Source of the DNA: Gammaproteobacteria bacterium
GTDB lineage: Bacteria > Pseudomonadota > Gammaproteobacteria > Pseudomonadales > Halieaceae
DNA: 64,000 bases
Direction: 5' to 3'
Assembly (NCBI GenBank): GCA_030427485.1
Contig: JAUICG010000026.1
Location: 1-64,000, forward strand
Part shown: positions 42,424 through 51,084 of the stretch, one piece after another
Numbering within the stretch: position 1 is the first letter of the stretch
Layout of the letters: each line of letters opens with the position of its first letter
Translations under genes and position numbers: made by a program
Notes under the pieces: model-generated
What the model saw: the letters and a program-made list of their open reading frames with translations, nothing else
The model's database searches: none
What the model was told of the DNA's origin: nothing

Positions 42424-43155
42424 CTACCAGCCAAGTGCCTGTTTTACGAAGGGAATGGAAAGCGCGCGCTGTTGGGCAAGGGAGGCTTCGTCCAGTTGAT
42501 CCAGCACCCCCAACAACTGCTCCATCGCACGCGGCGCACGACTGACGATAAAGCTGGCGACCCCGGGCGAGAGCGACAGGCCACGGCGCGATGCGCGGAA
42601 CTGCAGGATCGCGGACTTGTCCTCATCACTACCCTCCACCAGTTGATACACGACACCCCAGGCCAGGCGCGAACGCAGGTCGGGCAATTTGACCGCCAGC
42701 GCGCGCGGCGCGGCATCGCCGGATACCAGCAGGCGCCGACCCTGCTGCCGCGCACTGTTGTAAAAATGGAAAAGCGCCGACTCCCAACCGGGATCGCCGA
42801 GCACAGTATGGATATCGTCCAGACATATACGATCGAGACGGTCCACGTCCTGCAATACCTCCCCGGGGGAATACCGGCGCAACTGTGCCAGCGGCAGGTA
42901 CAGGGTGTCACCTTCCGCCACATGACAACTCGCTTGCAGCAGGTGTGACTTCCCCGTACCGGGAGGACCGTACACATAAATAACCGCCTCTCCGCCAGGC
43001 TGCATCTGCGACTGCAATGCGTCCATCAGCGGCAGTGTTTGCGGCAGCGCCAGGAAATTTTCCAACGTTGCATCGTCGCGCAAGTGTACCGCCAGCGGCA
43101 GTTGATGCTGACGGCGTCCCCCTGCTGTTGTGCGCTCCGGGTCCGTCAACGCCAC
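42424..43155 (-). CDS. hda: Hda, regulatory inactivator of DnaA
   Basis: An AAA+ protein of 243 aa. The N-terminus has a sliding-clamp-binding motif QLPLAV (Gln18 onward), then Walker A GPPGTGKS (63-70), Walker B ICLDDIH, and sensor/arginine residues in LPDLRSRLAWG. Hda binds clamp-loaded DNA and stimulates ATP hydrolysis by DnaA to prevent over-initiation. It starts with GTG inside the end of the DUF2066 gene (10-base overlap), so both are co-translated. Hda beside purM and a DUF2066 gene is a frequent gammaproteobacterial order. Confidence 0.93.
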   Translation of the reverse strand: MALTDPERTTAGGRRQHQLPLAVHLRDDATLENFLALPQTLPLMDALQSQMQPGGEAVIYVYGPPGTGKSHLLQASCHVAEGDTLYLPLAQLRRYSPGEVLQDVDRLDRICLDDIHTVLGDPGWESALFHFYNSARQQGRRLLVSGDAAPRALAVKLPDLRSRLAWGVVYQLVEGSDEDKSAILQFRASRRGLSLSPGVASFIVSRAPRAMEQLLGVLDQLDEASLAQQRALSIPFVKQALGW

Positions 43156-44204
43156 TGGTAGTTCAACTGCGGGCCGTCTCCCAAAACGGGTAGTGCGGTC
43201 AGCCGGTCATTGAGCTCGAGAATCGCAGCTAACTGCGCGGCATCGGTTTTGGCCTGCAAGCGGAACTCCACACGGTCGCCCTGAACCTGCTCGAGAATGA
43301 CGGATTCAACCAGTTCAAGCTTTTCCAGCCAGTTGGCGATGGACGCGTAATCGCTGTAGCCCGATATGCCGTCCACAGAGATGCGCAGGCCGCCGTCCGC
43401 ACCACCCGTGGGCGCAACGGCATAACGCGAGGCCATATCCGCGGCCACAATATTCACACCACTGTCCAGGAACGCCTGCAGATCGGGCACGGTAACTGAC
43501 CGGTTGATACGTTCATCCTGGCGAAAGTAACTCCAGTCTCCCGGTGACTGTCCGGCACCTGAAACGACCAGGCGCCCGGCCACCACTTCCTGTGCATTGT
43601 AACGCGCCGAGGCTCGCTGTATCGCAGCGGCGTCCAGTGACCAGACATCACCTGTGTTGATACTCGCGGTATCAGTGAGATCAAACACCGGTATCTGCAC
43701 CGGAACCCCGCGCCGTGAGAATGCCTGCACCAACTGCGCGGCCTCTCCAGGCGCGGTCTCCTCGTTGATAAAGTGCCTGCCCTGCTCATCCTCTACCACG
43801 ATCCAGGCCAACACCGCGGGCCGATTGGCGGTCCAAAGTGGCGCCCCTGACTCCGTGACGAGTTCTGTGATGTAGCTGCCATCAAACTCGAAGTGCAGCG
43901 AAAGCGGTGGTGCCGGTGGCTGGCCGCGCACATAGGAGTACTGCAGTACCTGGCTGCGGGCGCTGCGGAGTGCCTCGGCTATACCGGGATATTGCAGTAC
44001 GCGCTTTGACCCGGAGACCTTCACCAGAACCTCCGCCATCGCCTCCCTGGACGCTGATTCCAGCGCACTGGTGCTCTGCTCGGTCACCGGGACCGTCGCC
44101 TCATAGAGGTCGGCGACCACTTCGGCACGGGCACCCGGGGCCAGTGCCAGGCACAGACCTGACCACAACCAAACCCACAATGACGTCACGCTCGCTAATC
44201 TCAC
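43146..44204 (-). CDS. DUF2066 exported protein
   Basis: A 352-aa protein with an N-terminal signal peptide (VTSLWVWLWSGLCLALAPGARA, cleaved near ARAEV; this is split by its Ala-rich end). The mature part begins VADLYEATVPVTEQSTSALESA, then AMAEVLVKVSGSKRVL, the hallmark of DUF2066. Function is unknown; the family lies next to hda in many gammaproteobacteria. The GTG at 44204 is chosen because GGGAG lies about seven bases upstream and the signal peptide starts there. The longer reading to 44345 runs through the purM promoter region and adds Cys-rich, unlikely sequence. Confidence 0.85.
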   Translation of the reverse strand: MRLASVTSLWVWLWSGLCLALAPGARAEVVADLYEATVPVTEQSTSALESASREAMAEVLVKVSGSKRVLQYPGIAEALRSARSQVLQYSYVRGQPPAPPLSLHFEFDGSYITELVTESGAPLWTANRPAVLAWIVVEDEQGRHFINEETAPGEAAQLVQAFSRRGVPVQIPVFDLTDTASINTGDVWSLDAAAIQRASARYNAQEVVAGRLVVSGAGQSPGDWSYFRQDERINRSVTVPDLQAFLDSGVNIVAADMASRYAVAPTGGADGGLRISVDGISGYSDYASIANWLEKLELVESVILEQVQGDRVEFRLQAKTDAAQLAAILELNDRLTALPVLGDGPQLNYQWR

Positions 44205-44397
44205 GGCCCACTCCCACGACTTTCCAAGGGGCGCATTGTAGCAGCACTGGGCGCAACTGCGCATCGCCGGGAATCGGGTGGGCGCGACGGGTGCGGAACC
44301 ATACCCACGAGCAACAATTCGGGAGTGCGCTTGCGCAGCATGCACGATAAACTAGGCGCCCTCTGTACCGACCGACACTCTGACTGGATGCCACGCA

Positions 44398-45438
44398 ATG
44401 AGCGATGACAACGGCAAACCCGCCCTGAGCTACAAAGACGCGGGCGTCAATATCGACGCCGGGAATGCATTGATCGAGCGTATCAAGGGCGTTTCCAGCC
44501 GCACTGCAAGGCCCGAGGTACTGGGCGGACTCGGCGGATTCGGCGCGTTGTGTGAGATTCCTGCCGGTTATCGCCAACCGGTACTTGTATCCGGCACTGA
44601 TGGTGTCGGCACCAAATTGCGTCTGGCAATGGACATGGGCATCCACGATTCCATCGGTATCGACCTCGTCGCAATGTGCGTCAACGACCTCGTGGTGGCA
44701 GGCGCGGAGCCGTTGTTTTTCCTCGATTATTACGCCACAGGAGCGCTCAACGTCGACACCGCCGCCGCCGTTGTCGCCGGGATCGGCAAAGGCTGCGAAC
44801 TCGCCGGCTGCGCACTCGTCGGCGGGGAAACGGCCGAAATGCCTGGCATGTACCACGGCGAGGACTACGACCTGGCGGGGTTTTGTGTCGGCGTAGTGGA
44901 GAAGTCCGAGATCATCGATGGCCGCAGCGTGGTCGCCGGCGACACCCTGCTGGCTATTGCCAGCAGCGGGCCCCATTCCAACGGCTATTCGCTGATACGC
45001 AAGATTCTCGAGGTCAATGCCGCCGATCTGCAACAACCGCTCGATGACACGACGCTGGGGCAGGCGCTTCTCGCCCCCACCACCATCTACGTCAGGGCGC
45101 TGATGTCGCTGTTCAAAACGGTCAACGTGAAAGCCCTGTCCCATATCACCGGCGGCGGACTGCTGGAAAACCTGCCGCGCGTACTGCCCGCAGACTGCAA
45201 CGCGCAGATCGCAACCGGCAGCTGGCAGTGGCCGACCATCTTCCAATGGCTGCAGACTCACGGCAATGTGGACACCAGGGAAATGTATCGCACCTTCAAC
45301 TGCGGTGTGGGTATGGTGTTGTGTCTCGCGCCCGGGGAGGTCGCCACGACGCTGGAGCTGCTGCGTACAACGGGACATAAAGCCTGGGAAATTGGCCGTA
45401 TAGTCCCGGGCGACAACAGGGTTGAACTGCTGTCGTGA
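44398..45438 (+). CDS. purM: PurM, phosphoribosylformylglycinamidine cyclo-ligase
   Basis: AIR synthetase of 346 aa. It makes the imidazole ring of purines using ATP. The N-terminus (LSYKDAGVNIDAGNALI) and GTDGVGTKLRLA, MCVNDLVVAGAEPLFFLDY, GGETAEMPGMY and ASSGPHSNGYSL are diagnostic. The start ATG follows a moderate ribosome site. The stop overlaps the purN GTG (GTGA), as in many proteobacteria. It is divergent from the hda/DUF2066 pair; no PurR operator matching the usual 16-bp palindrome was found in the spacer. Confidence 0.97.
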   Translation: MSDDNGKPALSYKDAGVNIDAGNALIERIKGVSSRTARPEVLGGLGGFGALCEIPAGYRQPVLVSGTDGVGTKLRLAMDMGIHDSIGIDLVAMCVNDLVVAGAEPLFFLDYYATGALNVDTAAAVVAGIGKGCELAGCALVGGETAEMPGMYHGEDYDLAGFCVGVVEKSEIIDGRSVVAGDTLLAIASSGPHSNGYSLIRKILEVNAADLQQPLDDTTLGQALLAPTTIYVRALMSLFKTVNVKALSHITGGGLLENLPRVLPADCNAQIATGSWQWPTIFQWLQTHGNVDTREMYRTFNCGVGMVLCLAPGEVATTLELLRTTGHKAWEIGRIVPGDNRVELLS

Positions 45439-46100
45439 CCAAGGCCGCGCAACCTCGCCTGGCCGTGCTTATCTCCGGGCGCGGCTCCAACCTGCAGGCG
45501 ATTATTGATGCCTGTGCAAGCGGGGAGCTCCCCGCTCAGATCGCCCTGGTGATCAGTAACAATCCGGACGCGGCGGGCCTGCAAAGGGCCGAGCGGGCCG
45601 GCATTGTCGCAGTGTGCATCGATCACCGCGAATTCGGCAGCCGCGAGGCTTTCGACGAGGCACTGGTAAGCGAGTTGCGCGCCCACGCCGTCGATCTCGT
45701 GATACTGGCCGGCTTCATGCGCATCCTGACATCGGTACTGATCGAGCCCTATCTCGGTCGCATGCTGAATATACACCCCTCGCTGCTACCGAGGTATCCA
45801 GGGCTGAACACGCACCAACGCGCGCTGGACGCGGGTGATTCAGAGGCCGGGGCGACCGTGCATTTCGTCACCGAGCAGCTGGATGGTGGCCCGCCCGTAT
45901 TACAGGCAAGCGTGCCGATACTGCCGAGGGACACCGCTGACAGCCTGGCTGATCGCGTGGCCGTTCAGGAACATGCCATCTACCCGCTGGCGGCGCGCTG
46001 GTTGGTACAGGGGCGCCTGGTGCTCGAGGGGCAATACGCCACACTGGACGGCACAGCCATACCATCGACGGGTATACCGTACACGCCGGCGCTGGAGTAG
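45435..46100 (+). CDS. purN: PurN, phosphoribosylglycinamide formyltransferase
   Basis: A 221-aa GAR transformylase using 10-formyl-tetrahydrofolate in step three of purine synthesis. The phosphate loop ISGRGSNLQA is at 13-22, and the catalytic set is Asn112, His114 (NIHPSLLP) and Asp150 (TEQLDGG), matching E. coli Asn106, His108 and Asp144. The GTG start overlaps the purM stop by four bases, so the pair is translationally coupled. The convergent dcd gene ends 10 bases further on. Confidence 0.96.
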   Translation: MTKAAQPRLAVLISGRGSNLQAIIDACASGELPAQIALVISNNPDAAGLQRAERAGIVAVCIDHREFGSREAFDEALVSELRAHAVDLVILAGFMRILTSVLIEPYLGRMLNIHPSLLPRYPGLNTHQRALDAGDSEAGATVHFVTEQLDGGPPVLQASVPILPRDTADSLADRVAVQEHAIYPLAARWLVQGRLVLEGQYATLDGTAIPSTGIPYTPALE

Positions 46101-46110
46101 CAGGCGCCTG

Positions 46111-46677
46111 TCAGGCCCTGGGAAGCGTGACGCCGCGCTGGCCCTGGTACTTGCCGCCGCGATCCTTGTAACTGACCTCGCAGACCTCGTCCGACTCAAA
46201 AAACAGCATCTGGGCGACGCCCTCGTTGGCGTAGATCTTCGCCGGCAGCGTGGTGGTGTTGGAGAACTCCAGGGTCACATGCCCCTCCCACTCCGGCTCC
46301 AGCGGCGTGACGTTCACAATAATGCCACAGCGCGCGTAGGTGGATTTGCCCAGGCATATGGTGAGTACATTGCGCGGGATGCGGAAATATTCCACGGTGC
46401 TGGCCAGCGCAAATGAGTTCGGCGGAATCACACAGACATCCCCGATCACATCCACGAAGCTGCCCTCGTCGAAGCCCTTGGGATCCACTGTCGCGGAATT
46501 TATATTGGTAAACACCTTGAATTCGCGGGAACAGCGCACGTCGTAGCCATAACTCGATGTGCCATAGGAGATCAGCCGCTCGCCGCCGCTGGCGCGCACC
46601 TGCCCCGCCTCGAACGGTTCAATCATGCCGTGCTCGGTGGCCATTTCCCGAATCCATCGATCTGCTTTGATACTCAC
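46111..46677 (-). CDS. dcd: Dcd, dCTP deaminase
   Basis: A trimeric 188-aa enzyme converting dCTP to dUTP, feeding thymidylate synthesis. The signature GKSTYARCGIIVNVTPLEPEWEG is present in split form, with catalytic Glu137 in VTLEFSN and the C-terminal nucleotide-binding YKDRGGKYQGQRGVTLP. The GTG start is preceded by AGGTGG at seven bases. It follows apbC by 23 bases on the minus strand, an arrangement common in gammaproteobacteria, so the two are probably co-transcribed. Confidence 0.96.
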   Translation of the reverse strand: MSIKADRWIREMATEHGMIEPFEAGQVRASGGERLISYGTSSYGYDVRCSREFKVFTNINSATVDPKGFDEGSFVDVIGDVCVIPPNSFALASTVEYFRIPRNVLTICLGKSTYARCGIIVNVTPLEPEWEGHVTLEFSNTTTLPAKIYANEGVAQMLFFESDEVCEVSYKDRGGKYQGQRGVTLPRA

Positions 46678-46700
46678 GCGTCAACCACCTGTCGTTTCGA

Positions 46701-47516
46701 TTAGTCGTCTGAAATTTTTATCTCGGGAAACTGCTTGACGACGCCGTCACCCTGCGCGCTCAAGGCCGTGCGCACTGCCGTCGCCGCGTCCAGGTACGTG
46801 TGCGTGACGGCCGAATCCGGTTCGGCTGCCACCGTCGGCGTACCCGCGTCCGTCTGCTCACGTATGGAGAGCTTCAACGGCAAACTGGCCAGCAATGGCA
46901 CGCCGTAATCCCGTGCTATACGCTCGCCGCCCTGTTCACCGAATATATGCTCGCGGTGCCCGCATTTACTGCATATGTGCACCGCCATGTTCTCAATCAC
47001 GCCCAGCACGGGAACATCAACCTTGCGAAACATTTCTATGCCCTTGCGCGCGTCCAGCAGGGCGATATCCTGCGGCGTGGTGACAATCACCGCCCCGGAC
47101 ACCTTGGCTTTCTGCGACAGTGTGAGCTGAATGTCTCCGGTACCCGGCGGCATATCTATCACCAGGTAATCCAGTTCGCCCCACAAGGTCTGTTCCAGCA
47201 TCTGCGCGAGCGCACCTCCGGCCATCGGACCGCGCCACACCATCGGGGTGCGCTCATTTACCAGGTAACCCATGGACATGGTTTTCAGGCCGTAGGCCTC
47301 AACCGGTAACAGGTACTGCCCGTCCTGTTGCTCCGGGCGCGTATCGGAAGGAATACCCAGCATCAACTGCTGGCTGGGACCGTAAATATCGGCATCCAGC
47401 AACCCGACCCGGGCATCCTGCGCCTTGAGGGCAAGAGCGAGATTGACCGCGGTGGTGGATTTTCCGACCCCGCCCTTGCCTGAGGCGACCGCGATGATAT
47501 GTTTGATCTGGTTCAT
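46701..47516 (-). CDS. apbC: ApbC/Mrp-family iron-sulfur carrier ATPase (short form)
   Basis: A 271-aa P-loop NTPase that carries Fe-S clusters to target proteins. The deviant Walker A is ASGKGGVGKSTTAVNLA at the N-terminus. DADIYGPSQQLML, MVWRGPMAGGALAQML, DYLVIDMPPGTGD and a C-terminal CSKCGH motif (cluster ligands) are all Mrp hallmarks. The usual N-terminal MIP18/DUF59 domain is absent: MNQIKHIIAVASGKGG starts directly at the P-loop. The ATG at 47516 with AGGT upstream supports this start, although the frame stays open upstream. It is divergent from metG, a classical gene order. Confidence 0.93.
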   Translation of the reverse strand: MNQIKHIIAVASGKGGVGKSTTAVNLALALKAQDARVGLLDADIYGPSQQLMLGIPSDTRPEQQDGQYLLPVEAYGLKTMSMGYLVNERTPMVWRGPMAGGALAQMLEQTLWGELDYLVIDMPPGTGDIQLTLSQKAKVSGAVIVTTPQDIALLDARKGIEMFRKVDVPVLGVIENMAVHICSKCGHREHIFGEQGGERIARDYGVPLLASLPLKLSIREQTDAGTPTVAAEPDSAVTHTYLDAATAVRTALSAQGDGVVKQFPEIKISDD

Positions 47517-47580
47517 GATTACCTGTGATCCGCATGGCCCCCCGGACCGGAACCAGGGGCCGACAATTTTCCGGCCCGCT

Positions 47581-47609
47581 AGTATAGGGATATGCCATCG
47601 ATACAACAA
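47581..47609 (-). promoter_or_regulatory. Promoter candidate for apbC-dcd
   Basis: On the minus strand, TATACT (complement of 47581-47586) is spaced 17 bases from TTGTTG (complement of 47604-47609). It lies 65 bases upstream of the apbC ATG. Confidence 0.4.
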
Positions 47610-47628
47610 TGTGCGATCAATCCAGCGG

Positions 47629-47657
47629 GTGAAACCCACCGGTAAAAACGCTATAGT
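47629..47657 (+). promoter_or_regulatory. Promoter candidate for metG
   Basis: GTGAAA at 47629-47634 and TATAGT at 47652-47657 are separated by 17 bases and lie just upstream of the metG ATG at 47691, giving a leader of about 28 nt. Together with the opposite-strand candidate they form a divergent promoter region. Confidence 0.42.
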
Positions 47658-47690
47658 AGCGCCCCCTTTTCTGACGCAGACCTTTTTACC

Positions 47691-49733
47691 ATGGCGGCAC
47701 CGGCTCCACGCAAAATCCTGGTCACCAGCGCATTGCCCTATGCCAATGGTTCCCTGCACCTGGGCCACCTGCTGGAGCAGGTGCAGACTGACATCTGGGT
47801 CCGCTTCCAGAAATCGCGCGGGCATCACTGCCTGTATATCTGCGCCGACGACGCCCACGGCACCGCAATTATGCTGACAGCGGAGAAACTCGGCATCAGC
47901 CCTGAGCAACAGATAGAAAACATCCAGCAGGAGCATATGCGTGACAGCGCCGGCTTCCTTATCGGCTTTGACAATTTCCATACCACGCACAGCGAAGAAA
48001 ATCGCGTCTGGAGTGAAACCATCTACCAGCGCGTGAAAGACAATGGACACATTGCCGCCAGGGCCATTACCCAGGCTTTTGATCCGGAAAAACAGTTGTT
48101 CCTCGCCGACCGTTTCATCAAGGGCAGTTGTCCGCGCTGTAAAACAGAAGACCAGTACGGCGATAACTGTGAGGCCTGTGGCGCGACCTACAGCCCGATG
48201 GACCTAATTGATCCGGTATCGGTCATTTCCGGAGCGAAGCCGATCGAGAAGGAATCCATGCATTTCTTTTTCAAACTGCCGGAGTTTGCCGGGATGCTCA
48301 CGGCGTGGCTGGCCTCGGATACGCTGCAACCCCAGGTGGCCAACAAACTGCGAGAATGGACAGAGGCGGGGCTGCAGGAATGGGATATCAGCCGCGATGC
48401 ACCCTACTTCGGCTTTGAAATACCGGGTGAACCCGGCAAGTACTTCTACGTCTGGCTGGACGCGCCTATCGGCTACATTGCCAGTTTCCAGAACTACTGC
48501 GACCGCACCGGACACCCATTCGACGAGTACTGGCAACCGGGTGGAGACACTGAACTCTACCATTTCATAGGCAAGGACATTATCAACTTCCACGGCCTGT
48601 TCTGGCCGGCCATGCTGCAGTCGGCGGGACTGCGCGCGCCCTCCGCCATTTTTGCACACGGCTTCCTCACGGTTAACGGCACCAAGATGAGCAAGAGCCG
48701 TGGCACGTTTATCAAGGCCAGCACGTATCTGGCGCACCTTGATGCGCAGTACCTGCGTTACTATTTCGCGGCCAAGCTCAGCAGTTCGGTAGACGACATC
48801 GACCTCAACCTGGATGACTTCGTCCAGCGGGTCAACTCCGACGTGGTGGGCAAAGTGGTGAACATCGCCAGCCGCTGTGCCGGGTTTCTACGCAACAAAT
48901 TCGATAACACACTGTCCGCCAAATGCGCGGAGCAGTCGCTGGTGGAGTCCTTTATCGCGAGCGGCGAGGCCATTGCCGAGCTCTACGAAGAAAGGGAGTT
49001 CAACAAGGCGATACGTGAAATCATCGCGCTGGCAGACCGGGCAAACCAGTACATTGACGAGAAAAAACCCTGGGCGCTGGCCAAGCAGGCGGGCTCAGAG
49101 CAGGAGGTTCACGACGTGTGCAGCGTGGGTATCAACCTGTTTCGCGTATTGATGACCTACCTCAAACCCGTACTGCCGGCGATGGCGGAGAAATCCGAAA
49201 CCTATCTGCAGTGCTCGCTGGACTGGACCGCACTGCAGGCGCCATTGGCAGCCCACGCCCTGGACACGTTTCAGCCACTGATGACCCGCATCGACCCGAA
49301 GCAGGTTACGGCGATGGTGGAGGCGAGCAAGGAAACGCAGCCCGCCGCTGCCGTGCCCGACAGCGGCAGGGACAAGCCTGCGCCCGGGGCGGCGACCGCG
49401 GATACCATCGACTTCAATGACTTCGCAAGGATTGACCTCAGAATCGCCGAGATCGTCGCTGCGGAGCACGTCGAAGGGGCCGACAAACTGCTGCGCCTGA
49501 CATTGGACCTGGGTGAGGGCGCTGCCCGCAAACAGGTGTTCTCCGGCATCAAGTCCGCCTACCAGCCACAAGACCTGGTCGGCAAACTGACGGTGATGGT
49601 AGCCAATCTGGCACCGCGAAAGATGCGCTTCGGCGTTTCCGAGGGCATGGTACTGGCGGCCGGTCCCGGCGACACGGAATTGTTCCTGCTGGAACCGGAT
49701 GCGGGAGCAAAACCGGGTATGCAGGTAAAATAG
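47691..49733 (+). CDS. metG: MetG, methionyl-tRNA synthetase
   Basis: Class I aminoacyl-tRNA synthetase of 680 aa. The HIGH-type motif HLGH follows ALPYANGSL near the N-terminus. A zinc knuckle with four Cys (CPRC and CEAC) lies at about 147-163, and KMSKS precedes the anticodon-binding helices. The C-terminal 110 residues (DFNDFARIDLRIAEIVAAEHVEG region, split) are the Arc1p/tRNA-binding OB domain that makes the enzyme a dimer. The linker (about 545-570) is Pro/Ala rich. It charges tRNA-Met. Confidence 0.97.
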   Translation: MAAPAPRKILVTSALPYANGSLHLGHLLEQVQTDIWVRFQKSRGHHCLYICADDAHGTAIMLTAEKLGISPEQQIENIQQEHMRDSAGFLIGFDNFHTTHSEENRVWSETIYQRVKDNGHIAARAITQAFDPEKQLFLADRFIKGSCPRCKTEDQYGDNCEACGATYSPMDLIDPVSVISGAKPIEKESMHFFFKLPEFAGMLTAWLASDTLQPQVANKLREWTEAGLQEWDISRDAPYFGFEIPGEPGKYFYVWLDAPIGYIASFQNYCDRTGHPFDEYWQPGGDTELYHFIGKDIINFHGLFWPAMLQSAGLRAPSAIFAHGFLTVNGTKMSKSRGTFIKASTYLAHLDAQYLRYYFAAKLSSSVDDIDLNLDDFVQRVNSDVVGKVVNIASRCAGFLRNKFDNTLSAKCAEQSLVESFIASGEAIAELYEEREFNKAIREIIALADRANQYIDEKKPWALAKQAGSEQEVHDVCSVGINLFRVLMTYLKPVLPAMAEKSETYLQCSLDWTALQAPLAAHALDTFQPLMTRIDPKQVTAMVEASKETQPAAAVPDSGRDKPAPGAATADTIDFNDFARIDLRIAEIVAAEHVEGADKLLRLTLDLGEGAARKQVFSGIKSAYQPQDLVGKLTVMVANLAPRKMRFGVSEGMVLAAGPGDTELFLLEPDAGAKPGMQVK

Positions 49734-49750
49734 ACGACAAAATACTACAG

Positions 49751-49766
49751 ACTAATGAGTATTAGT
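49751..49766. other. AT-rich hairpin between metG and rnfA
   Basis: ACTAAT-GAGT-ATTAGT is a 6-bp perfect stem with a 4-base loop, 18 bases after the metG stop. It is followed by TTGCAAA, so it is not a typical GC-rich terminator. TAAAAT at 49803-49808 is a possible -10 for the rnf operon. Confidence 0.35.
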
Positions 49767-49869
49767 TTGCAAATTCAGACTACCTTAATTCGCCGTAACC
49801 GCTAAAATAGCGCGATTGCAACGAGTGAGCGCACCGGCTTCGGTTCCGCTGCCTGCTGAGAGTACAACC

Positions 49870-50448
49870 ATGTTAGCAGACTATTCCATCTTGTTGGTCA
49901 GTGCGATACTGGTCAACAATTTCGTTTTGGTACAGTTTCTGGGCCTGTGCCCGTTCATGGGCGTATCCAACAAACTGGAAGCCGCTATGGGGATGTCCAT
50001 GGCGACTACCTTCGTACTGACCCTGGCATCGGCCTGCAGCAATCTCACCTATCACTTTTTGCTCCTGCCGCTGGGACTGGGCTACCTGAAAACCATTGCC
50101 TTCATCCTGGTGATTGCCGTCGTGGTGCAATTCACCGAAATGGTCATGCGTAAAACCAGCCCCTTGTTGCACCGCGTTCTGGGTGTGTACCTGCCTCTGA
50201 TCACGACAAACTGCGCTGTTCTGGGTGTGGCGCTGCTGAATATCAGCAAGGATCACAGCTTTTTGCAGGCGCTGTTTTACGGCTTCGGCGCCGGGGCCGG
50301 CTTCTCGCTGGTACTGGTGCTGTTTGCTGCTATGCGTGAACGCCTGACGGTGGCCGATGTTCCGGCGCCCTTCAAGGGTGCCGCAGTGGGCATGATAACC
50401 GCGGGCCTGATGTCCCTGGCCTTCATGGGATTCGCCGGGTTGGTGTAA
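49870..50448 (+). CDS. rnfA: RnfA, Rnf complex membrane subunit
   Basis: A 192-aa integral membrane protein with six transmembrane helices. The conserved half-helix motifs are FVLVQFLGLCPFMGVSN and YLPLITTNCAVLG, whose Cys residues coordinate the intramembrane Fe-S cluster with RnfE. Start ATG 49870 (MLADYSILLVSAILVNN) is the family start, with GAGAG upstream. First gene of rnfABCDGE, an ion-pumping ferredoxin:NAD+ oxidoreductase. Confidence 0.96.
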   Translation: MLADYSILLVSAILVNNFVLVQFLGLCPFMGVSNKLEAAMGMSMATTFVLTLASACSNLTYHFLLLPLGLGYLKTIAFILVIAVVVQFTEMVMRKTSPLLHRVLGVYLPLITTNCAVLGVALLNISKDHSFLQALFYGFGAGAGFSLVLVLFAAMRERLTVADVPAPFKGAAVGMITAGLMSLAFMGFAGLV

Positions 50449-50454
50449 ACGCTT

Positions 50455-51084
50455 GTGATTGCTCTCCTGTCTCAGTATCCCCTGTTTGCCGCCCTGCTCG
50501 CCCTGGTGGGGCTGGCTGCCGTGTTTGGCGCGCTGCTGGGTTACGCCGCCGTACGGTTCAAGACCGAGGGCAACCCGATCGCGGACGAGATCAACAATAT
50601 CCTGCCCCAGACCCAGTGCGGCCAGTGTGGTTATCCTGGCTGCCGCCCCTATGCCGAAGCCATTGCCAACGGCGAGGATATCAACAAATGTCCTCCCGGC
50701 GGGGAGGCGGGCATCCAGGCGCTGGCGGACCTGCTTGATGTAGAGCCACTGCCACTGGACGCGGAACACGGCGAGGCCGCCGCGGCACCCTCGGTGGCCT
50801 TTATCCGCGAGGCGGAATGCATCGGCTGTACGAAGTGTATTCAAGCCTGCCCGGTAGACGCCATCCTGGGCGCCGCCAAGCAAATGCACACCGTCATCAT
50901 CAGCGAGTGCACAGGTTGTGACCTGTGCGTCGAGCCCTGTCCTGTCGACTGTATCGACATGATCCCGCCCCAGGAAACCCTGCAATCCTGGCACTGGGAC
51001 CTGCCGAATCCCGTGAGCCGGCGCGTGGAAGTCATCGCCAGTGATGCGCCCCGGGAGAGTTCCCCCCGGGACCGTGCAGCATGA
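50455..51084 (+). CDS. rnfB: RnfB, ferredoxin-type Fe-S subunit
   Basis: A 209-aa electron-entry subunit. One N-terminal membrane helix (about 5-28) is followed by a 4Fe-4S motif (CGQCGYPGCRPYAEA) and two [4Fe-4S] ferredoxin motifs, CIGCTKCIQACPVDAI and CTGCDLCVEPCPVDCI. It starts with GTG at 50455, six bases after the rnfA stop. It ends inside the ATGA start of rnfC. Electrons from reduced ferredoxin enter here and pass to RnfC or the membrane flavins. Confidence 0.95.
   Translation: MIALLSQYPLFAALLALVGLAAVFGALLGYAAVRFKTEGNPIADEINNILPQTQCGQCGYPGCRPYAEAIANGEDINKCPPGGEAGIQALADLLDVEPLPLDAEHGEAAAAPSVAFIREAECIGCTKCIQACPVDAILGAAKQMHTVIISECTGCDLCVEPCPVDCIDMIPPQETLQSWHWDLPNPVSRRVEVIASDAPRESSPRDRAA

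Noticed and set aside
44101..45378. A 425-codon minus-strand open frame antisense to purM
   Set aside because: It is out-of-frame reading of a highly conserved purM gene, has no ribosome site or family resemblance, and depends on high GC.
49873..50994. A 373-codon minus-strand open frame antisense to rnfA and rnfB
   Set aside because: The sequence is Gln/His/Arg rich as expected for antisense of hydrophobic genes. The plus-strand rnf genes are certain.
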